Below are positions 36,630-45,771 of a DNA stretch of 64,000 nt, one piece after another; within the stretch, counting starts at the first letter, position 1, and the number at the start of each line of letters is the position of its first letter. The DNA lies in assembly GCF_023147585.1 (NCBI RefSeq), contig NZ_JAHXOZ010000005.1, positions 62,001 through 126,000 on the forward strand, written 5' to 3'. Origin of the DNA: Micrococcus sp. EYE_212 (GTDB lineage: Bacteria; Actinomycetota; Actinomycetes; Actinomycetales; Micrococcaceae). Under the pieces are notes generated by a model. The model saw only the letters and a program-made list of their open reading frames with translations. It was not told where the DNA came from and did no database searches. The translations under genes and the position numbers were made by a program.

Positions 36630-37439
36630 TCAGGCCAGCAGCCCCACCATGACGTGGCCGATCACTCCGGCGGCACCCACGGGCGCCATCGCGAGGGCGT
36701 AGCCGGCGCGGCGAGGGCGCAGCGTGGTGGCCACAGGGCGGTCCTCCGGCCGGGGGCGCGAGGACGGGGCCGTGGAGGCGGTGAGCGCCACGAGCGTCGC
36801 CGCGGAGAGCGACGAGAGCGTGAGGGCGGCGAGCTCCCGGGGCGCCGTGCCCGCGAGCGCCCCGGCGGCCCACGCGGCGAGGGCGCTCGCCGGGATCACC
36901 ACGAGGGCGAGGACGCCCGGGCGGCCCTGCATCCAGGGCGTCAGGCCCAGGAGCGAGACGACCGCGACCGTGACGGCCAGGGCCAGCACGAGTCCGCGGA
37001 CCTCCGGCACCGCGGACCACCGGGCCATCGCGACCCAGCTGGCCGACATCACGGCGATCACCACGCCGCCCATCGTGGCGACCGTGGACTCGAGGCGCAG
37101 CGGCCGCCCTGTACCGCGGACGAGCTGGACCACGAAGGCCGCCATGGTGCCCCACGCGAGCAGCACGGCCAGGGGCTCGAGGAGCGCCCAGGCGTCTCCG
37201 TGCCCCGTGCTTGGCGCCGGCCAGAGGAGCATGAGCAGGACGCCGAGCACGCCGGTGGACGCGATCGTCACGGACAGGGAGAGGCGCGCGGGGGCGCCCA
37301 TCTGCCGGGGCCAGCCCCACGAGATCACCAGCACCACGGCCACGGCGGCGACGGCGGCGGGCGCGGGGCCCAGCAGGGTGGCCGCGGCCAGCACCAGGGC
37401 GGCGAGGGCCGCGCTCAGGGCCATGGGCAGTCGCATCAC
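36630..37439 (-). CDS. Polytopic membrane protein, unknown function
   Basis: 269 residues with about eight hydrophobic segments (for example [71 protein letters not shown]) and a C-terminal pair separated by a Ser/Arg/Pro-rich loop. I do not recognise a family. GTG at 37439 sits 7 bases after a CAGGAT hexamer and is directly followed by ATG 37436; both would give almost the same protein. Divergent from mshD with only 38 bases between starts. Confidence 0.7.
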   Translation of the reverse strand: MMRLPMALSAALAALVLAAATLLGPAPAAVAAVAVVLVISWGWPRQMGAPARLSLSVTIASTGVLGVLLMLLWPAPSTGHGDAWALLEPLAVLLAWGTMAAFVVQLVRGTGRPLRLESTVATMGGVVIAVMSASWVAMARWSAVPEVRGLVLALAVTVAVVSLLGLTPWMQGRPGVLALVVIPASALAAWAAGALAGTAPRELAALTLSSLSAATLVALTASTAPSSRPRPEDRPVATTLRPRRAGYALAMAPVGAAGVIGHVMVGLLA

Positions 37440-37446
37440 GAGGCCC

Positions 37447-37452
37447 ATCCTG
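37447..37452 (-). promoter_or_regulatory. -10 box of membrane protein gene at 37439
   Basis: CAGGAT on the minus strand, 7 bases, GTG. The divergent mshD -10 is only 14 bases away. Confidence 0.4.
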
Positions 37453-37465
37453 CCAGCTGTCCCCC

Positions 37466-37471
37466 TACGCT
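37466..37471 (+). promoter_or_regulatory. -10 box of mshD
   Basis: TACGCT, 6 bases, ATG at 37478. Leaderless layout. Confidence 0.5.
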
Positions 37472-37477
37472 GAGGAC

Positions 37478-38512
37478 ATGGCCGACTCCCCCGCTCCCCG
37501 CCCCGTCCCGCCCATCGCGCCCTCCTCGGCCGCCGTCGACGTCGCCGCTCAGGACGGCTCCGGTACGGGACCGGAGCAGGTGAGCGAGGTCCTCGCGCTG
37601 GCCGACCGCGCCCACGCTGCCGACGGGCATCCGCCCCTGTCGGACCAGACCCGCGGGGTGCTCTCCCGGGGCCGGCAGCGCTGGTTGGGCCTCCTGCGCG
37701 CGGAGGAGGGAGGCCTGATCGGCGCGGCGGTGCTCGCCCCCGAGGGCTCCGAGGCCGCCGGATCCGTGCTCGAGCTCGTGGTGGACCCGGCCGCGCGGCG
37801 CGCCGGCAACGGCACCCGTCTGGCCGACGCCGCCGCGACGGCGGTCCGGGGCGGCGGGCTCGAGGGGACCACGAGCGTCTGGGCGCACGGCATGCTGCCG
37901 GGCTCGGCGGAGCTGGCACGACGGCACGGCCTCGCGCCCGTGCGCGAGCTGCGCCGGATGCGGCTGGAGGGCGAGGAGATGGCCGCGCTGCCCGCGCCGC
38001 GCCTGCCGGACGGGGTCCGCCTGCGCGCCTTCGAGCCCGGCCGGGACGAGGAGGCCTGGCTCGAGCTCAACGGTGCGGCCTTCGCCGACCACCCCGAGCA
38101 GGGCGGCCTGACCCGCGCCGACCTCCAGGACCGGATGGAGCAGGACTGGTTCGACGCGTCCGGCTTCCTGCTGGCCGAGCGTGCGGCCGACGGCGCCCTG
38201 CTCGGCTTCCACTGGACCAAGGTCGAGCCGGCCCATGACGACGTCGGCTCCGTCGCCGACGAGGGCGGGCACCGCGTCACACGGCCGCGGCTGGGCGAGG
38301 TGTACGTCGTCGGGGTGTCCCCCCACGCGCAGGGGATGGGCCTGGGCCGGGCGGTGACCCTCGCCGGCCTCCAGCACCTGGCCGCCGTCCCGGTGGACGC
38401 CGTCGACCTGTACGTGGACGCGGAGAACGCGGCGGCCGTCGCCCTGTACGAGTCGCTGGGCTTCCGGCTGCTCGCCGCCGACGCGCAGTACCGCGCCGAA
38501 CGGACCGGCTGA
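37478..38512 (+). CDS. mshD: Mycothiol synthase (acetyltransferase)
   Basis: 344 residues, two tandem GNAT domains. The enzyme acetylates Cys-GlcN-Ins with acetyl-CoA in the last step of mycothiol synthesis, the actinobacterial low-molecular-weight thiol. The N-terminal domain is reduced ([23 protein letters not shown] near 92-114). The C-terminal one is active-type: [29 protein letters not shown] and [31 protein letters not shown] is also conserved. TACGCT ends 6 bases before the ATG. Confidence 0.9.
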   Translation: MADSPAPRPVPPIAPSSAAVDVAAQDGSGTGPEQVSEVLALADRAHAADGHPPLSDQTRGVLSRGRQRWLGLLRAEEGGLIGAAVLAPEGSEAAGSVLELVVDPAARRAGNGTRLADAAATAVRGGGLEGTTSVWAHGMLPGSAELARRHGLAPVRELRRMRLEGEEMAALPAPRLPDGVRLRAFEPGRDEEAWLELNGAAFADHPEQGGLTRADLQDRMEQDWFDASGFLLAERAADGALLGFHWTKVEPAHDDVGSVADEGGHRVTRPRLGEVYVVGVSPHAQGMGLGRAVTLAGLQHLAAVPVDAVDLYVDAENAAAVALYESLGFRLLAADAQYRAERTG

Positions 38513-38552
38513 CGCGGGAGGGCGGGCGGGGCTCGGCCGGTCATGCGGGCCG

Positions 38553-38558
38553 TATCCT
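38553..38558 (+). promoter_or_regulatory. -10 box of the Nudix/phosphatase gene
   Basis: TATCCT; transcription near 38565. ATG at 38571 would leave only a 5-base leader, ATG at 38637 a 70-base leader with AGGAG. Confidence 0.45.
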
Positions 38559-38636
38559 GGTGCGGCCCGCATGACCACCGGAACGCACCGCACCGCATCG
38601 GGCGCCCCCGCCCCCCCGCAGAGATTCAGGAGCCGC

Positions 38637-39650
38637 ATGGCCTCGCCCCAGTCCGACCGCATCGCGACCTGGTCCACCCCGGACCGCGCCGTGACGGGAC
38701 CCTCTGCGGACGTGCTGGCGGCCGGCATGCTCCCGTGGCGCCTGACCGCGGACGGACTCGAGGTGATGGTCATCCATCGCCCGCGGTACGACGACTGGTC
38801 CTGGCCCAAGGGCAAGCTCGACGTCGGCGAGACCCTCCCGGAGTGCGCGGTGCGCGAGGTCCAGGAGGAGGTGGGCCTCACCCTGCGCCCCGGCGTCCCG
38901 CTGTGCGTCACCCGCTACGAGGTGCCCGCGCGCCGCAGCGGCGGCGGCCAGACCAAGGAGGTCTGGTACTGGGCCGCCGACGCCGCGGGACTGACCGCGA
39001 CCCCGGACGGCCACGAGGTGGACGAGATCCGCTGGGTGAGCCCGGCCCGCGCCGCGCAGATGCTGGCCAACGAGACGGACCGGGAGCCGCTCGAGCTGCT
39101 CGAGCGCGCCCACGCACAGGGACGGCTGCGCACCACGCCCACGATCGTGCTGCGCCACGCCAAGGCCAAGCCGCGCTCCTCCTGGTCCCGGGCCGAGCAG
39201 GAGCGGCCCCTCGCCGCCACCGGCCGACGGCAGGCGCTCTCCGTGCAGGGCCTGGTGTGGGCGTGGCGGCCGGAGCGCCTCGTCTCCTCCCCGTGGCGGC
39301 GCTGCGTGGAGACCGTGGCGCCCCTCGTGAAGACGTCGGGCCTGCCCCTGAAGACGAAGAGCGCCTTCACGGAGGCGACCGCGCGGGAGAGGCCGAAGAA
39401 GACCCGCCGGGCCATGCGGGACGTGCTGGGCCGCCGTCGCCCCCAGGTGCTGTGCACGCACCGCCCCGTGCTGCCCGAGCTACTGCAGGAGATTCGGGAT
39501 GCGGCGGCCCGCCCCGCGGCGGAGATCCTGCGTGCCCTCCCGCGCGAGGACCCGTACCTGCGCCCCGGTGCCGTCCTCGTGCTCCACCAGGCGGTCGAGC
39601 GCGACGGCGCCGTCGTGGCCGTGGAGGTCTACGACCCCTGGGACGACTGA
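38637..39650 (+). CDS. Nudix hydrolase fused to SixA-type phosphatase (MutT1-like)
   Basis: 337 residues from this start. N-terminal Nudix domain with the full box GKLDVGETLPECAVREVQEEVGL pattern (Gx5Ex7REUxEExGU) near residues 58-80. After about 170 the C-terminal histidine-phosphatase domain begins with VLRHAKAKPRSSW (RH catalytic motif), and a second His lies in LCTHRPVLPEL. This is the layout of mycobacterial MutT1, which degrades 8-oxo-dGTP and diadenosine polyphosphates. ATG 38637 has AGGAG 5 bases upstream; an in-frame ATG at 38571 adds 22 residues. Confidence 0.88.
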   Translation: MASPQSDRIATWSTPDRAVTGPSADVLAAGMLPWRLTADGLEVMVIHRPRYDDWSWPKGKLDVGETLPECAVREVQEEVGLTLRPGVPLCVTRYEVPARRSGGGQTKEVWYWAADAAGLTATPDGHEVDEIRWVSPARAAQMLANETDREPLELLERAHAQGRLRTTPTIVLRHAKAKPRSSWSRAEQERPLAATGRRQALSVQGLVWAWRPERLVSSPWRRCVETVAPLVKTSGLPLKTKSAFTEATARERPKKTRRAMRDVLGRRRPQVLCTHRPVLPELLQEIRDAAARPAAEILRALPREDPYLRPGAVLVLHQAVERDGAVVAVEVYDPWDD

Positions 39651-39697
39651 CGGGACCGGACGACTGAGCGGGCATTGAGGCCCGCGCCCCACAGGCC

Positions 39698-39703
39698 TAG
39701 GCT
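39698..39703 (+). promoter_or_regulatory. -10 box of GNAT gene at 39710
   Basis: TAGGCT, 6 bases, ATG. Leaderless layout. Confidence 0.55.
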
Positions 39704-39709
39704 CGGTCC

Positions 39710-40063
39710 ATGGAGACCGCATCGACGCACCAGCCCGAGAAGATCGTCCACGAGCGCCTCGCGGTGACCCGGGATCCCGACCGCGAGCGCTTCGAGCTGC
39801 GCCACGACGGCAGGTACATCGGCTTCCTCGGCTACACGCAGGAGACCCGCCCCGCCGACGAGGGCGAGGACGTCACCGTGGTGCGCCTGCAGCACACGAT
39901 CATCGACGAGGCCTTCAGCCGCCGCGGCTACGCCCGCGCCCTCGTGACGATGGTGCTGGACCGCATCCGCGCCGAGGGCGACCAGATCCTCGCCGAGTGC
40001 ACCTACGTGGACGACTACCTGCGCCGCTACCCCGAGTACCAGGACCTGGTGTACGGCGGCTGA
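39710..40063 (+). CDS. Small GNAT-like acetyltransferase (YjdJ/CG type)
   Basis: 117 residues of the short N-acetyltransferase-like family that lacks much of the normal GNAT fold. Motifs: FELRHDGRYIGFLGYTQ, VRLQHTIIDEAFSRRGYARALVTMVLD (acetyl-CoA loop in reduced form) and AECTYVDDYLRRYPEYQDLV, where C-x-Y-V-x-x-Y-L-R-R-x-P is the family end. Function is not known; related proteins are called uncharacterised or acyl-CoA binding. Leaderless layout at the start. Confidence 0.75.
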   Translation: METASTHQPEKIVHERLAVTRDPDRERFELRHDGRYIGFLGYTQETRPADEGEDVTVVRLQHTIIDEAFSRRGYARALVTMVLDRIRAEGDQILAECTYVDDYLRRYPEYQDLVYGG

Positions 40064-40092
40064 GCCGGGGCCGGGCACCCGCGACACGCCGC

Positions 40093-40114
40093 CTGTATCA
40101 TTCCATTGATACAG
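40093..40114. promoter_or_regulatory. Operator: 8-bp inverted repeat CTGTATCA-N6-TGATACAG
   Basis: Perfect arms at 40093-40100 and 40107-40114. The arms are AT-rich in a GC-rich region, and TACAGT (40110-40115), the best -10 here, overlaps the right arm. Binding would block the polymerase. The obvious regulator is the GntR protein at the end of this operon. Confidence 0.7.
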
Positions 40115-40115
40115 T
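40110..40115 (+). promoter_or_regulatory. -10 box of the GntR operon
   Basis: TACAGT overlapping the operator arm; predicted start near 40122, leader about 40 bases. Confidence 0.45.
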
Positions 40116-40162
40116 GAGCACGTGCGCGGCGGTCGCGCACGCATGGACAGAAGAGGTGCCCG

Positions 40163-41239
40163 GTGCCCGCCCTCCCCCTCGAGGTCGTCTGGACCTCCAG
40201 TGCTCTCGTCCTCCTCGTCCTCGCGATCCTCTACTGGTTCGGTCGCCGGGCCCGGTGGACCGCGGCGCCGCTGGCCGCGCGCGGCCATCTCACCGCGACG
40301 GCGGCGCTCACCCTGGTGGCCACGGCCGTCTGGGCCGGCCCGACCCCGTTCGCGGCACTGTGGGTGACCGAGGGCGCGGGCGGCTGGGTCCGAGCCGGGG
40401 GCGGAGCGCCCTCGGGGCACTGGAGCAGGGAGACACTCGAGGCCGCTCCGGTCGATGCGCCGCTGCTGGCGGCGGCGATCCTCCTCCCGGCTCTGTGGCT
40501 CCTCGTGATCCCCGCCCTCGGCCAGGTGACCTGGCCTCCGGCGACGGGGCCCCGGCGCAGCGCCGCCCTGATCGCCCGCCGATGGCAGTCCCTCGTCCCG
40601 CCCCGCCTCCTCCTGCTGGTGGCCCCGGGAGCGATCCTGGCACTCGCCGGTGTCGCAGCCGCCGCGGCCACCCCGGGCGTGCAGGGCGCGGAGTACCGGC
40701 AGCACCTCTCCGAACAGGCCACGCCGTTCAGCGCCCGGTTCGCCGGAATGCCCGCCGGGTCCGCCGTCGCGCCCTGGTACGCGGCCGGCGCGGCGGCCGT
40801 GCTCCTGGCGTTGTCCGCCGTGCTGGCGATCTGCCACCGTCGGAGGGCGCTGAGCGGACTGGACCCGGCACAGGACCTGGCGGCACGGCACATCGCCGTG
40901 GACCACGCCTGCCGCATCGGGGCGGCCCTGCTCGCCTGGATCGGACTGGCCGGCCTGGCCGGTGCCCTCGAGGCGCATGAGCGCCGTCAGGCCGCCCAGG
41001 AGGCCGCGGCCGCCTACTCTGCGTGGGAAGCCGGGCGCATCCCGGCGGCCGAGATGGCCGGGTGGCTGACCCCCGTCGCGAACGGCGCCCCGGCCGAGAT
41101 GCTCCTCCTGGTCGGCTCGACGGTCGTGGGGGTGCTGCTCGTGCTCGTCCGGCCCGCCCGCGAGCAGCGGATCCTCCGCGGCGCGGCCGACGGGACCCGC
41201 GCGGACGGACCGGCGGCGAGAGGCGGTGCGCGTGACTGA
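40163..41239 (+). CDS. Seven-helix membrane protein, unknown family
   Basis: 358 residues. Hydrophobic segments at about residues 6-25, 46-68, 95-120, 150-170, 215-233, 250-268 and 310-330. A soluble loop holds [20 protein letters not shown], and no enzyme motif stands out. GTG start at 40163 with AGAGG upstream. It is first in an operon with a YtrA-type GntR regulator, whose relatives usually control ABC exporters or envelope-stress genes, so a transport or envelope role is a guess from context. Preceded by the operator at 40093. Confidence 0.75.
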   Translation: MPALPLEVVWTSSALVLLVLAILYWFGRRARWTAAPLAARGHLTATAALTLVATAVWAGPTPFAALWVTEGAGGWVRAGGGAPSGHWSRETLEAAPVDAPLLAAAILLPALWLLVIPALGQVTWPPATGPRRSAALIARRWQSLVPPRLLLLVAPGAILALAGVAAAAATPGVQGAEYRQHLSEQATPFSARFAGMPAGSAVAPWYAAGAAAVLLALSAVLAICHRRRALSGLDPAQDLAARHIAVDHACRIGAALLAWIGLAGLAGALEAHERRQAAQEAAAAYSAWEAGRIPAAEMAGWLTPVANGAPAEMLLLVGSTVVGVLLVLVRPAREQRILRGAADGTRADGPAARGGARD

Positions 41240-41615
41240 CCCCGTCGGCGTCGACCTGGATCTCGACTCCCCCGTGCCGCCCTTCGAGCAGATCCGAGCC
41301 CGCATCGCCGACCTCGTGCGCCGCGGGGTGCTCGCTCCTCGCGATCGGCTCCCCTCGGTCCGGACGCTGGCCGCCGACCTCGGCATCGCACCGAACACGG
41401 TGGTCCGCGCGTACGACGCGCTGGAGCTCGCCGGACTCGTGCAGAAGGAGGGTCGGCGCGGCACCGTGGTGGCCGAGGCCCCTCCGCCCCCGGACCACGC
41501 AGAGGTCGAGGCCTCGCTGCGGAGCGCGGTCGCCCTGGCCCGCGCCGCGGGCTGGGACGCCGAGCGGGTCCGGCGGTCGGTGGACGGCGCCCTCGGCGGA
41601 GTCGTCTCTGGCTAG
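41226..41615 (+). CDS. GntR-family (YtrA subfamily) regulator
   Basis: 129 residues. Winged helix-turn-helix at about residues 16-82: [56 protein letters not shown] with the typical SVRxLAxxLxxxPNTVxxAYxxLExxGL pattern; only a short C-terminal helix region follows, as in YtrA proteins, without a ligand domain. GTG at 41226 follows GAGAGG; GTG 41232 is possible. Overlaps the membrane-protein gene by 14 bases (translational coupling). Likely binds the 22-bp operator in front of the operon. Its TAG stop is part of the thyA -10. Confidence 0.85.
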   Translation: MRVTDPVGVDLDLDSPVPPFEQIRARIADLVRRGVLAPRDRLPSVRTLAADLGIAPNTVVRAYDALELAGLVQKEGRRGTVVAEAPPPPDHAEVEASLRSAVALARAAGWDAERVRRSVDGALGGVVSG

Positions 41616-41618
41616 AGT
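41613..41618 (+). promoter_or_regulatory. -10 box of thyA (contains the GntR stop codon)
   Basis: TAGAGT, 7 bases, GTG at 41626. The first three bases are the TAG stop of the GntR gene. Confidence 0.55.
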
Positions 41619-41625
41619 GGACCGG

Positions 41626-42447
41626 GTGAGCATCCCCACCCCGTACGAGGACCTGCTGGCCGACGTCATGGCCCACGGCGCCGTCAAGACGGACCGCACC
41701 GGCACCGGGACGCGCAGCGTCTTCGGCCGCCAGATGCGCTTCGACCTGTCCGCGTCCTTCCCTCTCATCACCACCAAGCGGGTGCACTTCAAGTCCGTCG
41801 CGCTCGAGCTGCTGTGGTTCCTCCGCGGGGACTCCAACGTGCGCTGGCTGCAGGAGCGCGGCGTGCGCATCTGGGACGAGTGGGCGGACGCGGACGGCGA
41901 GCTCGGCCCCGTCTACGGCGTCCAGTGGCGATCGTGGCCCACCCCCGACGGCGGGCACATCGACCAGATCGCGAAGGTCGTGGAGCAGATCCGGGCGAAC
42001 CCGGACTCGCGCCGGCACATCGTGACCGCCTGGAACCCCGCCGAAGTGGACGAGATGGCCCTGCCGCCGTGCCACGCACTGTTCCAGTTCTCTGTCTCCC
42101 CCGGTGAGGACGGCGGCCCCGGCGTGCTCTCCTGCCAGCTGTACCAGCGTTCGGCGGACCTCTTCCTCGGCGTGCCGTTCAACATCGCCTCCTATGCCCT
42201 GCTCACCGTGATGGTGGCGCAGCAGACCGGCTTGACGCCGGGCGAGTTCGTGTGGACCGGCGGCGACTGCCACATCTATGCCAACCATGAGGACCAGGTG
42301 CGCGAGCAGCTGACCCGCGCCCCGTACCCGTACCCGCGGCTGCGCCTGGTCCGGAGGCCCGACTCGATCTTCGACTACGCGTACGAGGACCTCGAGGTGC
42401 TGGACTACCGGCACCACCCCGCCATCGCCGCCCCCATCGCCGTCTGA
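41626..42447 (+). CDS. thyA: Thymidylate synthase
   Basis: 273 residues. The enzyme methylates dUMP to dTMP with methylene-tetrahydrofolate. Active-site Cys in [25 protein letters not shown] carries the phosphate-binding Arg pair; [12 protein letters not shown] and [11 protein letters not shown] are family motifs. Start GTG 41626 chosen from the TAGAGT hexamer 7 bases upstream; the in-frame GTG at 41617 overlaps that box. folA follows one base later, a functional pair: ThyA oxidises the folate that FolA reduces. Confidence 0.95.
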   Translation: MSIPTPYEDLLADVMAHGAVKTDRTGTGTRSVFGRQMRFDLSASFPLITTKRVHFKSVALELLWFLRGDSNVRWLQERGVRIWDEWADADGELGPVYGVQWRSWPTPDGGHIDQIAKVVEQIRANPDSRRHIVTAWNPAEVDEMALPPCHALFQFSVSPGEDGGPGVLSCQLYQRSADLFLGVPFNIASYALLTVMVAQQTGLTPGEFVWTGGDCHIYANHEDQVREQLTRAPYPYPRLRLVRRPDSIFDYAYEDLEVLDYRHHPAIAAPIAV

Positions 42448-42463
42448 GGTGACCCCGACCCCC

Positions 42464-43057
42464 ATGGACCACCCCGCCCCGACCTCCCCCGTGCACGGCA
42501 CCCCGGCCGAGCCGACGATCGCCATGATCTGGGCGCAGACCCCGGACCGCGTGATCGGCCGCGACGGCACGATGCCCTGGCATGTGCCCGAGGACCTCGC
42601 CCACTTCCGCCGCCTGACGCAGGGGCACCCCGTGATCATGGGCCGCCGCACGTGGGAGTCCTTCCCCGAGGCCTTCCGCCCGCTCCCGGACCGCACCAAC
42701 ATCGTGGTCTCGCGCTCGTTGACGGCCGACGACGACGCCGGAGCGGAGGTCCGCGCGGCGGGCGCCGTCGTCGTGCCCGACTTCGGCACCGGCCTCGACG
42801 CGGCCGCGGACGCCGACGGGTGCGACCTCGTCTGGGTGATCGGCGGTGCCACGATGTACGAGCAGGCCCTCGACGTGGCCACCCGCGCCGAGATCACCGT
42901 GATCGACGAGGACGAGGACGGCGACACGCATGCCCCGGCCCTCGACCCGCGCTGGCGCATGACCGCGGCCGACCCGGCCCCGGACGACTGGCACGCCTCG
43001 CGCACGGGACCGCGCTACCGCATGGAGCGCTGGGAGAGAGAAGAGGACCCCGCATGA
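42464..43057 (+). CDS. folA: Dihydrofolate reductase
   Basis: 197 residues. NADPH-dependent reduction of dihydrofolate; target of trimethoprim. The core begins TIAMIWAQTPDRVIGRDGTMPWHVPEDLAHF (substrate site with Trp and Asp/Glu pocket, here PEDL). GHPVIMGRRTWESF and VWVIGGATMYEQAL bind the cofactor. ATG 42464 has GAGGTG about 12 bases upstream; GTG 42449 is an alternative start giving 202 residues. Ends with an ATGA overlap to the next gene. Confidence 0.95.
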   Translation: MDHPAPTSPVHGTPAEPTIAMIWAQTPDRVIGRDGTMPWHVPEDLAHFRRLTQGHPVIMGRRTWESFPEAFRPLPDRTNIVVSRSLTADDDAGAEVRAAGAVVVPDFGTGLDAAADADGCDLVWVIGGATMYEQALDVATRAEITVIDEDEDGDTHAPALDPRWRMTAADPAPDDWHASRTGPRYRMERWEREEDPA

Positions 43058-43305
43058 GCACCGACCCGACGCCGTCCCGCGACACCCCGGCCCCCGGCGG
43101 GCTGCTCAGCGGCGACGCCCTGACGTTCCTCGCCCTCATCGCCCTGCCCGTGCTCGCGTTCGTGTGCGCCGTGTTCGGCCTCATCCTCGTGCTGCAGGGC
43201 AAGACGATCGCCGGCCTCGTGTTCCTGCTGGTGCTGACGCAGGCGTTCGCGATCGGCGGCTTCATGCTGGGGAACCGCCGGAAGCGCGCGCAGCGGGACC
43301 GGTAG
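43054..43305 (+). CDS. Small two-helix membrane protein
   Basis: 83 residues. Helices at about 22-46 ([27 protein letters not shown]) and 52-72 ([20 protein letters not shown]), basic C-terminus [10 protein letters not shown]. No family recognised. ATG overlaps the folA TGA (ATGA), so it is co-translated with folA. Its TAG stop is the first half of the asd -10 box. Confidence 0.7.
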   Translation: MSTDPTPSRDTPAPGGLLSGDALTFLALIALPVLAFVCAVFGLILVLQGKTIAGLVFLLVLTQAFAIGGFMLGNRRKRAQRDR

Positions 43306-43308
43306 CCT
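43303..43308 (+). promoter_or_regulatory. -10 box of asd (contains upstream stop codon)
   Basis: TAGCCT, 7 bases, ATG at 43316. TAG is also the stop of the small membrane protein gene. Confidence 0.55.
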
Positions 43309-43315
43309 GGAGGGC

Positions 43316-44491
43316 ATGACCTCTGCCGCCCCCTCCCCCATCACCGCCCCCGACGCCGCCGCCGTGCCCACCGTGGGCCTCGTGGGCTGGCGCGGCATGG
43401 TCGGCTCCGTGCTCATGCAGCGCATGGCGGAGGAGGGCGACTTCGCGCGGGTGAACCCCGTCTTCTTCTCCACCTCCAACGCGGGTGGCGCCGCCCCGGT
43501 GTTCGCGGGGATGTCCGGTGAGCCGGGCGCGCTCGGGGACGCGTACGACGTCGAGGCATTGGCGAAGCTGCCCGTGATCCTCACCGCGCAGGGCGGGGAC
43601 TACACGAAGGCCGTCTACCCGCAGCTGCGCGCCGCCGGATGGGACGGCGTCTGGATCGACGCCGCCTCCACGCTGCGCATGGAGGACTCCTCCGTGATCG
43701 TGCTGGACCCTGTGAACCGCTCCGTGATCGACGCGGCGCTGGCGGCCGGGACGAAGGACTTCATCGGCGGCAACTGCACCGTGTCCTGCATGCTCATGGG
43801 CCTCGGCGGGCTGTTCAAGGCCGGCCTCGTGGAGTGGGGCACGGCCATGACCTACCAGGCGGCCTCCGGCGGCGGTGCCCGCCACATGCGCGAGCTGCTC
43901 ACGCAGTACGCGGCGCTGTCCGGCGCGGTCGAGGCCGAGCTGGCCGATCCGGCGTCGGCGATCCTGGAGATCGACCGCAAGGTCATCGAGCTGCAGCGCG
44001 GCGGCCGGCTGGATGCGTCGCAGTTCGGCGTGCCGCTCGGCGGCTCGCTCATCCCGTGGATCGACGCGGACCTCGGCAACGGCGTCTCCCGCGAGGAGCA
44101 GAAGGCCTTCGACGAGACCAACAAGGTGCTCGGCCTGCGCGGCGAGGAGCGGATCCCGTTCGACTCGCTGTGCGTGCGCGTGGGCGCCATGCGCTCGCAC
44201 TCCCAGGCGCTGACGCTCAAGCTGACCGGGGGCGTGCCGCTGGACGAGGTCGAGGCGATCATCGCCGCGGACAACGAGTGGGTGCGGGTGGTGCCGAATG
44301 AGAAGGAGGCGTCGATGCGCGAGCTCACGCCGATCGCCGCCACCGGCACCCTGCAGATCCCCGTGGGCCGCCTGCGCACGATGGCGATGGGCCCGGAGTA
44401 CCTCTCCGCCTTCACCGTGGGCGACCAGCTGCTGTGGGGCGCCGCGGAGCCCGTGCGGCGCATGCTCATGATCGCCACCGGCAACCTCTGA
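43316..44491 (+). CDS. asd: Aspartate-semialdehyde dehydrogenase (E. coli type)
   Basis: 391 residues. It converts aspartyl phosphate to the semialdehyde, feeding lysine/diaminopimelate, threonine and methionine synthesis. [17 protein letters not shown] is the NADP loop, catalytic Cys in [17 protein letters not shown], and [17 protein letters not shown] and [16 protein letters not shown] the substrate and His region. These match the gammaproteobacterial Asd branch, not the shorter form usual in Actinobacteria (VGATGQVG start). Codon use looks like the neighbours, so any transfer is old. Leaderless layout. Confidence 0.93.
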   Translation: MTSAAPSPITAPDAAAVPTVGLVGWRGMVGSVLMQRMAEEGDFARVNPVFFSTSNAGGAAPVFAGMSGEPGALGDAYDVEALAKLPVILTAQGGDYTKAVYPQLRAAGWDGVWIDAASTLRMEDSSVIVLDPVNRSVIDAALAAGTKDFIGGNCTVSCMLMGLGGLFKAGLVEWGTAMTYQAASGGGARHMRELLTQYAALSGAVEAELADPASAILEIDRKVIELQRGGRLDASQFGVPLGGSLIPWIDADLGNGVSREEQKAFDETNKVLGLRGEERIPFDSLCVRVGAMRSHSQALTLKLTGGVPLDEVEAIIAADNEWVRVVPNEKEASMRELTPIAATGTLQIPVGRLRTMAMGPEYLSAFTVGDQLLWGAAEPVRRMLMIATGNL

Positions 44492-44512
44492 GCGCACCCG
44501 ACCCCAAGCTGA

Positions 44513-44571
44513 ACGAGTCGTCACTTCTTGTGGGTATCCGCCGCGGATACCCACAAGAAGTGACGACTCGT
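44513..44571. repeat. 59-bp near-perfect palindrome between asd and murB
   Basis: 29-base arms (44513-44541 and 44543-44571) around one central base. Markedly richer in A and T than its surroundings. It sits between two convergent genes and can act as a bidirectional terminator, but it is much longer and more AT-rich than the other terminators here, so it may be a mobile or repeated palindromic element. Confidence 0.7.
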
Positions 44572-44592
44572 CTCGCGTGGTGGTGGGGTGGA

Positions 44593-45771
44593 TCAGAGGT
44601 AGGGGGCGATGATCATGGGCTCGGGGGGCAGGTCCACGCCGAAGCGCGCGCGGACGCCGTCGCGGACCTCGCGCGCGATGGTGAGGATGTCCTCGGTGCT
44701 GGCCGCGCCGCGGTTCGTCACGGCGAGCGTGTGCTTCGTGGACAGCGACGCGCGACCCCCGGCCAGTCCCGTCCCGTCCTCACCGCGGCCATCGGGCCCG
44801 TCCTCGCGGGGCTCCACGTCCGGCAGGCCGAAGCCCTTGCCGTAGCCCGCGTGGTCGATGAGCCAGGCCGCGGAGAGCTTGACGAGCTCACCTCCCTGCT
44901 CGTCCGTCCCCGCGGCGAACGCGGGCGCACCCTCGGGAAGAGAGGCGCGCACGGCCGCCGGCACGATCGGGTTGGTGAAGTACGAGCCCGTGGACCACGA
45001 GTCCTGGTCCGCGACGTCCCACACCATGCCCTTCGAGGCGCGCAGGGCGAGCACCTCCTCCCGCACGGTCCGGAGCGCGGCGTGCGCGCCCTCCTCCACG
45101 CCGAGCGCCCGCGCGAGCTGCGCGTACCGCACCGGCGACGTCGGCTCGGCCCCCTCGGCCGCGCGACGCAGCCGCAGGTCGATCGAGAGGACGACCCAGC
45201 GTGGGCTCGGCTCCCCCGACTCCAGCATCGAGCGCTTGATGATCGAGTCGCGGTAGCCGAAGCGCAGCTCCTCGGCGGACAGCTCGACGACAGCCCCGCC
45301 GCCGGGAACCTGCCGGTCCCACGCGCGCAGGGAGACCAGCACCTGGGACACGTCCGCGCCATAGGCGCCGACGTTCTGCACCGGCGTCGCGCCGGCGGAC
45401 CCCGGGATCCCCGAGAGCGCCTCGACGCCCGCCAGGCCCCGCTCCACGGTCCACGCCACGGCGGCGTCCCACCGCTGGCCGGCGGCGATGCGCACGACGA
45501 CGGCGTCGCCCTCCGCCTCGCCCGCACCCTCCGCGCGGTGCGCGTCCTCCAGCACCTCGATGCCCTCGAACGCCGTCTGCACCACGGTGCCCGGGAAGCC
45601 GGCGTCCGCCATGAGGGTGTTGGAGCCGCCGCCGAGCACGAACAGGGGCTCCCCCGCGGCGTCGGCCACGCGGATGGCCTCCACGGCCTCCTGCTCCGTG
45701 CGGGCGGTGACCCAGGCGCGGGCGGGCCCGCCGACGCGGGTGGTGGTGTGGTCGGCCAGGCGCTCGCTCAC
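44593..45771 (-). CDS. murB: UDP-N-acetylmuramate dehydrogenase
   Basis: 392 residues. FAD enzyme that reduces UDP-GlcNAc-enolpyruvate to UDP-MurNAc in peptidoglycan precursor synthesis. FAD motif FVLGGGSNTLMAD, ALSGIPGSAGATPVQNVGAYG, catalytic FGYRDSIIKRS and SWSTGSYFTNPIV (Ser) are all present; the last domain contains HAGYGKGFGLPD and the end HTLAVTNRGAAST. Insertions near 160-180 and 330-350 make it longer than E. coli MurB. Start overlaps the MaoC gene (ATGA/GTGA type), the last gene of this operon. Confidence 0.95.
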   Translation of the reverse strand: MSERLADHTTTRVGGPARAWVTARTEQEAVEAIRVADAAGEPLFVLGGGSNTLMADAGFPGTVVQTAFEGIEVLEDAHRAEGAGEAEGDAVVVRIAAGQRWDAAVAWTVERGLAGVEALSGIPGSAGATPVQNVGAYGADVSQVLVSLRAWDRQVPGGGAVVELSAEELRFGYRDSIIKRSMLESGEPSPRWVVLSIDLRLRRAAEGAEPTSPVRYAQLARALGVEEGAHAALRTVREEVLALRASKGMVWDVADQDSWSTGSYFTNPIVPAAVRASLPEGAPAFAAGTDEQGGELVKLSAAWLIDHAGYGKGFGLPDVEPREDGPDGRGEDGTGLAGGRASLSTKHTLAVTNRGAASTEDILTIAREVRDGVRARFGVDLPPEPMIIAPYL

